Source: Vogesella oryzae
GTDB lineage: Bacteria > Pseudomonadota > Gammaproteobacteria > Burkholderiales > Chromobacteriaceae
Length of the DNA: 40,663 nt
NCBI RefSeq assembly: GCF_902829295.1
Contig: NZ_CADEPL010000011.1
Coordinates: 1-40,663, forward strand
Reading direction: 5' to 3'
Below, piece after piece: positions 25,705 to 32,613 of the stretch. The notes beneath the pieces were generated by a model. The model had not been told where the DNA came from and made no database searches. It saw only the letters and a program-made list of their open reading frames with translations. The position numbers were made by a program, and so were the translations under genes. The number at the start of each line of letters is the position of its first letter. Position 1 is the stretch's first letter.

Positions 25705-26499
25705 ATGAATCCCGCCCTGCCTTTTCCGCATCCCGCCCCGCTGCAACCGGGCCAGGTCAGCCTGGTTGGCGCCGGCCCCGGCGACCCGGACCTGCTCACC
25801 CTCAAGGCGCTGCGCCGGCTGGCCGAAGCCGAGGTGGTGCTGTACGACCTGCTGGTCGCCGACGAGATACTGGCGCTGATCAACAAGCGCGCGCGGCTGA
25901 TCTGCGTTGGCAAGCGTGCCAGCCGCCACACCCTGCCGCAGCACGACATCAACCAGCTGCTGCTGCGCGAGGCGCAGGCCGGCCAACGCGTGGTGCGGCT
26001 CAAGGGCGGCGACCCGTTGCTGTTCGGTCGTGGTGGCGAGGAGTTGGCCGCCTTGCGCGCGGCCGGCATTGAGGTGGAAGTGGTGCCCGGCATCACCGCC
26101 GCCGTCGGTGCCGCCGCCGCCGCCGGCATTCCGCTGACCCACCGCGACTGCGCGCAGGGTGTCAGCCTGGTCACCGGCCACCGCCGCGACGGCGCCAGCG
26201 GGCTGGACTGGGCGGCGCACAGCGGCAGCGAGCAGACGCTGGTGGTGTACATGGGGCTGGGAGAAGCCGCCGCCATCGCCGCCGACTTGCAGGCGCACGA
26301 CCGCGCCGGCGACACCCCGGTGGCCATCATCGAGCAGGCCACCACGCCGCGACAGCGGGTGCTGCGCTGCACGCTGGCCACGCTGGCGGACTGCGTAGCC
26401 CGCGAGACACCGCAACCGCCGGCGCTGCTGGTGATGGGCGAAGTGGTGGCACTGGCGGCAGGCTGGCAGCAAACCGCCGCACGTTGCGTCAGCGTATAG
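25705..26499 (+). CDS. cobA: Uroporphyrinogen-III C-methyltransferase
   Basis: SAM-dependent methyltransferase making precorrin-2 from uroporphyrinogen III, the branch point to siroheme, heme d1 and cobalamin. The start at 25705 has GGAG 6 nt upstream and gives 264 residues. Seen: VSLVGAGPGDPDLLTLKAL, VRLKGGDPLLFGRGGEE, VVPGITAAVGAAAAAGIPLT, SLVTGHRR and ALLVMGEVV. It lacks the CysG dehydrogenase/ferrochelatase part. Divergence from norCB under a shared FNR-type box suggests it supplies siroheme or heme d1 for nitrogen-oxide respiration. A bidirectional terminator follows. Confidence 0.94.
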   Translation: MNPALPFPHPAPLQPGQVSLVGAGPGDPDLLTLKALRRLAEAEVVLYDLLVADEILALINKRARLICVGKRASRHTLPQHDINQLLLREAQAGQRVVRLKGGDPLLFGRGGEELAALRAAGIEVEVVPGITAAVGAAAAAGIPLTHRDCAQGVSLVTGHRRDGASGLDWAAHSGSEQTLVVYMGLGEAAAIAADLQAHDRAGDTPVAIIEQATTPRQRVLRCTLATLADCVARETPQPPALLVMGEVVALAAGWQQTAARCVSV

Positions 26500-26521
26500 C
26501 CCCTCTGCCAGCCGGAAACAC

Positions 26522-26559
26522 AAAAGGTTGGCCGCAGCTTGCCGTGCGGCCAACCTTTT
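26522..26559. terminator. Bidirectional terminator built from an inverted pair of the GTTGGCCGC repeat
   Basis: A 14-bp perfect stem (26522-26535 with 26546-26559, 10-nt loop) is made of AAAAGGTTGGCCGC and its complement, flanked by A and T runs. It ends cobA on the plus strand and the NnrS-like operon on the minus strand. The arms contain one GTTGGCCGC in each orientation. Confidence 0.92.
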
Positions 26560-26606
26560 TTACCAATCACGCCTGACAACCGCGGCCTGCCGCTAACAGC
26601 GTAGCA

Positions 26607-27869
26607 TCAGCCGCTAGCCACCTCCGCCTTGACCACCGGCTGGGTACCCTGCCGCCAGCGCAGCCAGGCGGCGCGGTAATGGACTAACAGCGCGGCGGCC
26701 AGCAGGCTGCCGCTGATCGCCGGTAGCCACCACAGCGCCGGCCACAGACACCAAAGCACACCAGCCAGTTGCCACAGGCACAACAGTTGCCAGCCCCGCC
26801 GCGCCCGTGCCTCCGGCAACAGCACCTGCAGCGACGGCACTTTCTGCTGAGGTTTGACGCCGCGCCGCAACTGCAGCCACAGCAGGAACGGCACGATGCG
26901 GTACAGCATGCCCACGCACAGCGTCAACGCCACCCCGCCCAGCAGCAGCCAGCCCTGCAGCCGGCGCAGCACCGCGCCGTCCAGCCATTGTCCGGCGACG
27001 AAGGCCACGCACAGCGCCAGCAGCAGGCCCAGCGCCAGCCGCCAGTAGCCGGGCAGCCATTCCTGCGGCCGCCGTCCCTGCCGCAATGCCCTCCACCACA
27101 CCAGCGCCAGCAGCGGCAGCGGCAAGGCTGCCAGCCACCACCAGCCGCCATCCGGCCAGCGCAAAGACAAGGCGCCGGCCAGCAACAGCAGCCCGCCCCA
27201 GCCCGGCGCCGCCCAGCGCTGCCACCAACCGGGCAAGGCCGGGGTGAGCAGGAACATCGGCAGGATCACCTGCGCCACCGCCACCAGCAGCAGCCACACC
27301 CAGCCCTGTGCGGCCAACCTGTGCAGCGGCAGCAAGGTGAGCAACGGCCACGGCTGGCCCCAGCCCAGCACGCCCAGCTGGGCGATGCCCAGGCCCAGCG
27401 TCAGCAGCAGAAAACCCAACGCCCAGCGCAGGCCGCGGCTGCTGCTGTCCTGCGCCGGGCTGCGCCACAGCAGCCACCACAGCCAGGCCAGCATGCCGCC
27501 GGCGACGGCAAAGGCGAGGCTGGCCAGCTGCAGCCAGAACGCGTCCAGTCCGCCGGCAAACGCGCTGAACAGCGCCACACAGCCGATCTGCCAGCTGCCC
27601 CACAAGCCGTATCGCCAGATGGCGGGACGCGGAAAGCCCAGCGCCGACACCACCGCCAGCAGCTGCAACAGCGCGCCCAGCATCACGTTGCCGAGTACGC
27701 CCAGCGCCAGCAGGTGCAGCGGCAACCACAAACCTGGCGACGGGTAGCTGCCGTCCGCGGTGCCGTGCCAGGCACCGGCCAGCAGCAGCAGCCACAACCA
27801 GGCCGCCATGAAAAAGCGCACCGGCAGATCGAGTGGCGGTGCGCTGTCGTAACTGGGGATCGCCTGCAT
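26607..27869 (-). CDS. NnrS-like polytopic membrane protein of the NO cluster
   Basis: A 420-residue, very Trp- and Leu-rich inner-membrane protein with about 12 hydrophobic helices. The segment LHLLALGVLGNVMLGALLQL resembles the conserved helix (HxxxLGxxGxxxxGxxxQ) of NnrS and related heme-copper-type proteins, but overall identity to NnrS cannot be judged by eye. Its start shares one base with the DUF2249 stop (TGATG, 27867-27871), so it is the third gene of the hemerythrin-DUF2249 operon. Position argues for a role in NO or nitrosative stress; the reaction is unknown. The high GC and low-complexity codon use make long spurious antisense frames here. Confidence 0.65.
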   Translation of the reverse strand: MQAIPSYDSAPPLDLPVRFFMAAWLWLLLLAGAWHGTADGSYPSPGLWLPLHLLALGVLGNVMLGALLQLLAVVSALGFPRPAIWRYGLWGSWQIGCVALFSAFAGGLDAFWLQLASLAFAVAGGMLAWLWWLLWRSPAQDSSSRGLRWALGFLLLTLGLGIAQLGVLGWGQPWPLLTLLPLHRLAAQGWVWLLLVAVAQVILPMFLLTPALPGWWQRWAAPGWGGLLLLAGALSLRWPDGGWWWLAALPLPLLALVWWRALRQGRRPQEWLPGYWRLALGLLLALCVAFVAGQWLDGAVLRRLQGWLLLGGVALTLCVGMLYRIVPFLLWLQLRRGVKPQQKVPSLQVLLPEARARRGWQLLCLWQLAGVLWCLWPALWWLPAISGSLLAAALLVHYRAAWLRWRQGTQPVVKAEVASG

Positions 27870-28084
27870 CAGGGGATGTCCACGTGAAAGATGACGCCGC
27901 TCATGTCCGGCAGCATTTCGCTGTCGAAGCGCACCATGCGGTCGCGCAGCATCGGCAGCAGCGGGCCGGGAAAGTGCGGCAACACAAACGACAAGCGTTG
28001 GCCGCTGGTTGCGGCGTCCACGGCGTCAAGGATGATTTCCATCGGTTCGGGCGGCACCAGGCCGCGCAGGTCACGCGGGCTCAT
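27869..28084 (-). CDS. DUF2249 domain protein
   Basis: A 71-residue single-domain protein (GLVPPEPMEIILDAVDAATS, FVLPHFPGPLLPMLRDR) matching DUF2249, a small TusA-like fold often found beside hemerythrin-like and NO-related genes. Its function is unknown. It overlaps the end of the hemerythrin gene by 14 bp and its stop overlaps the start of the NnrS-like gene, so the three are tightly coupled. Confidence 0.8.
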   Translation of the reverse strand: MSPRDLRGLVPPEPMEIILDAVDAATSGQRLSFVLPHFPGPLLPMLRDRMVRFDSEMLPDMSGVIFHVDIP

Positions 28085-28502
28085 GACCCAGCTCCGCCAG
28101 CAGCGCGTTCATGTCGCCGACACGGTCACACATCGGGTACAGGATGTTTTCCTCCTTCAGGTTGTGCTGCTGCATCAGCAGCAGCAGGGTGTCGGCGGCG
28201 CCGGCCAGCGCATCGCCATCCAGCGTCGCGGCGGCGCTGCACATCTCGTCCATCAGCTGGCGCATCTCGGCGTGCTCGTGGCGCATCACCACCGTCGGCC
28301 CCTGGCTCATGCCGGTGGCCTGTTCGAACGCCGGAAACAGCACGTTTTCCTCTTCGGCAAAGTGTTGCGTCATGGCCTGGCAGAAGGCATCACAGCTGGC
28401 GACGACCTGCGGCCAGTCGCCATCGCGCAACGCATTTTCCACAGCCACGAATTGATCGTCACAGGCGCGATGCACCTGAGTAAAGCAGCGGGTAAGTGTC
28501 AT
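28071..28502 (-). CDS. Hemerythrin HHE-domain protein
   Basis: A 143-residue four-helix hemerythrin-like protein. Candidate diiron ligands are spread as expected: His in QVHRACDD, His and Glu in TQHFAEEENVLFP, His in MRHEHAEM and His and Glu in QQHNLKEENILYP. Relatives act in NO or oxygen sensing, or in iron-sulfur repair (RIC/YtfE-type), but this protein lacks the N-terminal Cys-containing ScdA domain. It heads the operon with DUF2249 and the NnrS-like gene, and an FNR-like site lies upstream. Confidence 0.88.
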   Translation of the reverse strand: MTLTRCFTQVHRACDDQFVAVENALRDGDWPQVVASCDAFCQAMTQHFAEEENVLFPAFEQATGMSQGPTVVMRHEHAEMRQLMDEMCSAAATLDGDALAGAADTLLLLMQQHNLKEENILYPMCDRVGDMNALLAELGHEPA

Positions 28503-28531
28503 GTCGGCGGCACCGGTGTTGAGCTTGCTTG

Positions 28532-28575
28532 CATTGTGCGGCGCGGCAGGCGGACAGCGACATGACGCCGGTCAA
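28532..28575 (-). promoter_or_regulatory. Candidate FNR/DNR-type promoter of the hemerythrin operon
   Basis: On the minus strand TTGACCGGCGTCAT (28562-28575) matches the FNR consensus at 7 of 10 positions, and CACAAT (28533-28538), a 4/6 -10, is centred 33 bp away. This is the same geometry as the norC/cobA site. The box lies immediately past the stop of the upstream usp gene. Confidence 0.45.
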
Positions 28576-28577
28576 GG

Positions 28578-29033
28578 CTATGCCTCCACCGGCGCCGGTG
28601 GCTCGCGGCCAACCACGGTCACCGGCACCGGCGACAGCCGGATTACCTCGCTGATGACCGAACCCAGCAGCGCGCGCCCCAGCCCGGAGCGGCCATGCGA
28701 GCCCATCACCACCTGGTGCGCACCCACTTCGCCGGCGTAGCGCGCGATGGTGGTGGCGGTATGCCCCACCGCGATGTGCGCGGTGTACGGCTGGCCGACG
28801 GCATCCAGCGCGGCCTTGGCCTGCTGCAATGCGGCCAACCCTTCTTCGCGGTAGTAGCTCTCCAGCTGCTCGTGGCTGATGAACCAGCGCACGTGGCCGG
28901 ATTCCACCGGCACCTGCACGCTCAGCAGATGCACCTCCAGCGTGCCCAGCAGCTCGCGCAGCTTGAGCACGTGCTTCACCGCGCTCATCGCCCCCGCCGA
29001 GCCATCCACCGCCAGCAATATCCGCAAGCTCAT
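28578..29033 (-). CDS. Universal stress protein (UspA family)
   Basis: A 151-residue UspA-family protein. The start at 29033 (MSLRILLAVDGSAGAMSAVK, GGGAGAG upstream) is chosen; the longer frame to 29243 is antisense-like noise over terC. The ATP-binding signature is present near the C-terminus: VVMGSHGRSGLGRALLGSVI followed by SPVPVTVV, which fits the G-2x-G-9x-G-S/T pattern. It starts 13 bp after the terC stop, so the two are probably an operon. Confidence 0.92.
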   Translation of the reverse strand: MSLRILLAVDGSAGAMSAVKHVLKLRELLGTLEVHLLSVQVPVESGHVRWFISHEQLESYYREEGLAALQQAKAALDAVGQPYTAHIAVGHTATTIARYAGEVGAHQVVMGSHGRSGLGRALLGSVISEVIRLSPVPVTVVGREPPAPVEA

Positions 29034-29046
29034 CTTGGCTCTCCCG

Positions 29047-29790
29047 TCACGAGGGGCGGCGCGGGCCGCCATCGCCCAGCGACACGTCATGGATGATGCG
29101 CCGCTGCTGGCGACGCTCCAGCAGGGTGCCGGCCAGCACCACCGCCAGCGCGCCGCAGGCAGCCGTGGCGTAGTGCAGCCAGTGGGGCAGGCCCACCAGC
29201 AAGGGGCGGATGGCGACATCGCCCAGCAGCATGTCGCCGGCAATCCAGCCCAGCAGCGCCGCCCCCAGGGTAATCACCAGCGGGAAGCGGTCCATCAGCT
29301 GCAGCACGAACTGGCTGCCGCCGACGATGACCGGAATGCTGATCAGGATGCCGAGCACCACCAGCCCCAGCTCGCCGCGCGCCGCGCCGGCAACGGCAAT
29401 CACGTTGTCGATGCTCATCACCGCATCGGCGACGATGATGGTGCGGATGGCGCCAAGCAGGTGGGTGCTGCCCTCGATATTGTCGTGCGCCTCGCCCTCG
29501 TCCGGCTGCATCAGCTTGACGCCGATCCACAGCAGCAGCAGTGCGCCCAGCACTTTCAGGTACGGCAGCGTCAGCAGGCGCAGCGCAAAGGCGATCAGTA
29601 CGATGCGCAGCACGATGGCGCCGGCGGCGCCCCACAGGATGCCTTGGCGGCGTAACGCCGGCGGCAGCTTGCGGCACGCCAGCGCGATCACCACCGCGTT
29701 GTCGCCGCCCAGCAGGATGTCGATCATCACGATCTGCAGCACGGCGCCGATAAAGGCCATGCTGAACAGCTCCATCCCGAACAGCTCCAT
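29047..29790 (-). CDS. TerC family integral membrane protein
   Basis: A 247-residue TerC-family protein with seven or more helices. Typical features: DILLGGDNAVVIALACRKLP near residues 24-43 and ADAVMSIDNVIAVAGAARGE near 121-140, whose acidic residues are thought to bind metal. Family members include Alx/YkoY-type manganese exporters that help load exported enzymes with metal. GAGGA precedes the chosen ATG. I looked for a yybP-ykoY riboswitch in the short upstream region and saw no recognisable one. A GTTGGCCGC repeat lies in the leader (29836-29844). Confidence 0.9.
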   Translation of the reverse strand: MELFGMELFSMAFIGAVLQIVMIDILLGGDNAVVIALACRKLPPALRRQGILWGAAGAIVLRIVLIAFALRLLTLPYLKVLGALLLLWIGVKLMQPDEGEAHDNIEGSTHLLGAIRTIIVADAVMSIDNVIAVAGAARGELGLVVLGILISIPVIVGGSQFVLQLMDRFPLVITLGAALLGWIAGDMLLGDVAIRPLLVGLPHWLHYATAACGALAVVLAGTLLERRQQRRIIHDVSLGDGGPRRPS

Positions 29791-29882
29791 GACAAGTCCT
29801 CAGCCGCAAGCCACGCCAGGGCGTGGCAAACACAGGTTGGCCGCCGTTTGCCGGCAGCACGGATGCTTCATGTTAGTTCTGT

Positions 29883-30614
29883 TTAGCGATAGCGGTTGTA
29901 GGCAGCCTGCAGGCGGCCGCTGGCCTGCAGCTGACGGATGGCGGCATTGAGCTGCGCCAGAGTCACCGTGCTGCGCGGCGACAGTGCGCACTGCTCGCGC
30001 GCCTTACTGACCGTCAGCGGCGGATGCAGCGTCTGGCGGAACAGGCCGCGCTTGATGCGGTAGCCCAGGTACAGGCTGTTGATCACCACGTGGTGCACGC
30101 GACCGGCCAGCAGCTTGTCGAGGTTGGCCTCGGCGCGCGGGGCATCATCACGGATGAAATGCTGGCCCAGTGCCGCCTCCAGCTCCGGATAGTGAAAGCC
30201 GAGCACGGTGCCAATCGGCTGGTCGGCCACATCGGCCAGTTTGCGGGGACGCGGATCGCGCAGCAGGGTCACCAGCACATCGCTATGTTCCGCCACCGGC
30301 AGGCTCCACTGCAGTGGCCCGGGCAACCAGGCCGGCTGGTAGCCGCAGACGATGTCGGCGTTGCCAGATGTCAGCGCCAGCGGCAGCCGCTTGCGCGGCA
30401 GGACGATAAAACGCGGCTCGCGACCCAGCCTGGCCGCCAGCAGCTCGCCGACATCCTTGTGCCAGCCTTGCAGCAGCTGGCCGCCGCGCAGTTCGGCCAG
30501 CGGCATCTCGGTACTGTCGTCCACCACGATGCTCAGCGTCGCCGCTGCCGCCGGCATGCTACACAGCAGTAGCCAGCCCAGACACAGCCACAACTGCCGG
30601 CAAGCAAGTCCCAT
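29883..30614 (-). CDS. Periplasmic solute-binding protein, family 3-like
   Basis: A 243-residue exported protein with a signal peptide (about 1-25, LCLGWLLLCSMPAAAA) and the fold of bacterial family 3 solute-binding proteins (LLQGWHKDVGELLAARLGRE, SGNADIVCGYQP, IGTVLGFHYPELEAAL, LNAAIRQLQASGRLQAAYNR). No transporter permease or ATPase genes lie next to it, so it is an orphan, perhaps a sensor-like or scavenging protein as in the PA-type bac_3 orphans. Ligand unknown. A 12-bp palindrome and a long hairpin lie upstream. Confidence 0.8.
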   Translation of the reverse strand: MGLACRQLWLCLGWLLLCSMPAAAATLSIVVDDSTEMPLAELRGGQLLQGWHKDVGELLAARLGREPRFIVLPRKRLPLALTSGNADIVCGYQPAWLPGPLQWSLPVAEHSDVLVTLLRDPRPRKLADVADQPIGTVLGFHYPELEAALGQHFIRDDAPRAEANLDKLLAGRVHHVVINSLYLGYRIKRGLFRQTLHPPLTVSKAREQCALSPRSTVTLAQLNAAIRQLQASGRLQAAYNRYR

Positions 30615-30682
30615 TCATCCCCCTGTGCGACGCCAAGGTCGCCACCATCAATCTGCCGCACTTTGCCACAAGGCGGTGACGC

Positions 30683-30694
30683 TTGTCATGACAA
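30683..30694. promoter_or_regulatory. 12-bp palindrome upstream of the solute-binding protein gene
   Basis: TTGTCATGACAA is a perfect palindrome 69 bp before the start at 30614, in a position suited to an operator. The regulator is unknown. It adjoins the hairpin at 30694-30722. Confidence 0.45.
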
Positions 30695-30722
30695 CGCCGG
30701 CGCGGCAATGCCGGGCCGGCGT
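30694..30722. other. Strong GC hairpin downstream of the first pirin gene
   Basis: ACGCCGGC and GCCGGCGT form an 8-bp stem whose loop contains a further CGGCA/TGCCG pairing. It lies 22 bp after the stop of the minus-strand pirin gene but has no T-run, so it may be a weak or Rho-assisted terminator. Confidence 0.5.
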
Positions 30723-30744
30723 CACTTCAAGCCTGCTGCCGCAA

Positions 30745-31605
30745 CTAGGCCGGCAGGGGGATGAACTCGGTCTCGCCCGGCACCATGGCAAAACGGCCGG
30801 CGGCCCAATCCTCGCGCGCCTGCTGCAGCCGGGCCTTGTCGCTGGCGACGAAGTTCCAGTCAAGGTAGCGCGGCGCATCCAGCGGCGCACCGCCAAACAG
30901 CACCCCGTGGGCGCAGGCGCCGGCCTGCAGCCGGATGTCGCCCTGCCCCAGCTGTACCAGCTCGCCGGCGCGCACGGTTTCGTCACCGATCCGCACTTCC
31001 CCATCGAACAGGTACAGGCCGCGCTCGGCGGCCGCCGGCAGCAGCAATTCGCCGCCGCCCTGCAGCTGCCAGTCCAGATACAGGGTGTCGCCGAAGGTAC
31101 GCACCGGCGACTGCATGCCATAGGCGTTGCCGATCAGCAGCCGTACCAGCGCAGACGACAGCTGGCTTTGCGGCAGCATGTCCGCCGGGTAATGGTGGAA
31201 TGCCGGCGCGCAGGCCTCGTCCGCCAGCGGCAGCGCCAGCCACATCTGCAAGCCCTCCACCGCCAGTTGCGCCTCGCGGATGTCCGCCGGCACGCGCTCG
31301 GAATGCACGATGCCGTGCCCGGCCACCATCAGGTTCACCGCGCCCGGCTCGATGCGCTGCACCGTGCCCAGGCTGTCGCGATGCATCATCGCGCCCTGGG
31401 TGAGATAGGTCACCGTGGCCAGGCCGATATGCGGATGCGGCCGCACATCGCCCTCGGTGCCCGGGGCGGCAAAATAGGCTGGCCCCATGTGATCCAGAAA
31501 CACGAACGGCCCGATATGGCGGCAGCCGCGCACCGGCAACAGCCGGCGCACGATGAAGCCGATATCCTGCTGCTTCGGTTCAATGCGTTGCATGATGGCG
31601 TTCAT
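30745..31605 (-). CDS. Pirin family protein (second of the tandem pair)
   Basis: A 286-residue bicupin of the pirin family. The N-terminal cupin keeps the metal ligands: RPHPHIGLATVTYL (two His), MMHRDSLG (nearby) and a later HSE in AGHGIVHSERVP. Some bacterial pirins, such as YhhW, have quercetinase activity; others modulate partner enzymes. The natural substrate here is unknown. It lies 9 bp after another pirin gene in the same direction. Confidence 0.9.
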   Translation of the reverse strand: MNAIMQRIEPKQQDIGFIVRRLLPVRGCRHIGPFVFLDHMGPAYFAAPGTEGDVRPHPHIGLATVTYLTQGAMMHRDSLGTVQRIEPGAVNLMVAGHGIVHSERVPADIREAQLAVEGLQMWLALPLADEACAPAFHHYPADMLPQSQLSSALVRLLIGNAYGMQSPVRTFGDTLYLDWQLQGGGELLLPAAAERGLYLFDGEVRIGDETVRAGELVQLGQGDIRLQAGACAHGVLFGGAPLDAPRYLDWNFVASDKARLQQAREDWAAGRFAMVPGETEFIPLPA

Positions 31606-31614
31606 CGCAGCTCC

Positions 31615-32466
31615 TCAGGCCAGGGTGCCGGCCTGGTAATCGGCAAACGCCTGCTCCAGCTCGGCACGGCTGTTCATCACGAACGGGCCGTACTGCGCGA
31701 TCGGCTCGCCCAGCGGCTTGCCGGCCAGCACCAGCACGCTGGCGCCCTCTTCGCTGCTGAAGCTCACGCCATCGCCCCCGGCGGACAGCACCGCCATGCG
31801 GCCCTCGGTGACCGCGCGCGCCGGCTCGCCGACATCGATCTGGCCCTGGTACACGTACAGGAAGGCGTTATGTCCGGCCGGGATGCTGATCTGCTGCGAC
31901 TGCCCTGCGGCCAACGTTACGTCCAGGTACAACGGCTCGGTATCCGGCTGCTGGATGGTGCCGGCGGTCGCGCCATAGTGGCCGGCGATCACTTTCACCT
32001 TGCTGCCATCGGCCAGGCTCAACAGCGGAATATCGCTGGACGGGATGTCCTGGTAAGCCGCCGGAATCATCTTGCGCTTGGCCGGCAGGTTGATCCACAG
32101 CTGGAAGCCGTGCATCAGGCCCTCTTCCTGCTCCGGCATTTCGGAATGGATCACGCCACGACCGGCGGTCATCCACTGCACGCCGCCCGGTCCCAGCAGG
32201 CCCTCGTTGCCGCCGCTGTCGCGGTGGCGCATGCGGCCGGCCAGCATATAGGTCACCGTCTCGAAGCCGCGGTGCGGGTGCGGCGGGAAGCCGGCGATGT
32301 AGTCATCCGGATCATCGGAACGGAACTCGTCCAGCATCAGGAACGGGTCGAGGCGGCGCTGCAGGTCCTGCGTCAGCACGCGTTTCAGGTTGACGCCGGC
32401 ACCGTCGGCGGTATCGATACCCACGACCAGGCGTTCGACCTGGCGGGACTGGAAAGCAGTAGTCAT
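31615..32466 (-). CDS. Pirin family protein (first of the tandem pair)
   Basis: A 283-residue pirin. Conserved cupin sequences are clear: PFLMLDEFRSDDPDDYIAGF, PPHPHRGFETVTYMLAGRMR, GGVQWMTAGRGVIHSEMP and WINLPAKRKMIPAAYQ. It differs enough from its downstream neighbour (for example HPHRGFE against HPHIGLA) to be an older paralogue rather than a fresh duplicate. The two genes form an operon. Confidence 0.93.
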   Translation of the reverse strand: MTTAFQSRQVERLVVGIDTADGAGVNLKRVLTQDLQRRLDPFLMLDEFRSDDPDDYIAGFPPHPHRGFETVTYMLAGRMRHRDSGGNEGLLGPGGVQWMTAGRGVIHSEMPEQEEGLMHGFQLWINLPAKRKMIPAAYQDIPSSDIPLLSLADGSKVKVIAGHYGATAGTIQQPDTEPLYLDVTLAAGQSQQISIPAGHNAFLYVYQGQIDVGEPARAVTEGRMAVLSAGGDGVSFSSEEGASVLVLAGKPLGEPIAQYGPFVMNSRAELEQAFADYQAGTLA

Positions 32467-32565
32467 GCGGCGTTCCTCGTGACGTTGTTATGCGGCCAAC
32501 TATAAGAAAGTGGCTGCCGATAGAAAAGCGCAAAAATCTGCAAACCGTCTTCAGAAAAAACGAGT

Positions 32566-32592
32566 AAAAAAGGCCGCCCGCAATGGACGGCC
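32566..32592 (-). terminator. Terminator of the EAL-HDOD gene
   Basis: On the minus strand GGCCGTCC and GGGCGGCC pair with one mismatch around a 5-nt loop, followed by TTTTTT. It lies 22 bp after the stop at 32614. Confidence 0.8.
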
Positions 32593-32613
32593 CGGCATTG
32601 CTTGCGCGGCGCC

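Noticed and set aside
26769-27887. Gln/Pro-rich 372-residue plus-strand frame
   Set aside because: Produced by CAG/CTG-rich codons of the Leu/Trp-rich membrane protein on the other strand.
29791-29882. Possible yybP-ykoY manganese riboswitch before terC
   Set aside because: The upstream gap is only 92 bp and I could not find the conserved motif or fold.
30352-32505. A 717-residue plus-strand open frame across the pirin genes
   Set aside because: It is antisense to two clear pirin genes, has Gln/His/Arg-rich composition typical of GC-rich shadow frames, and resembles no family.
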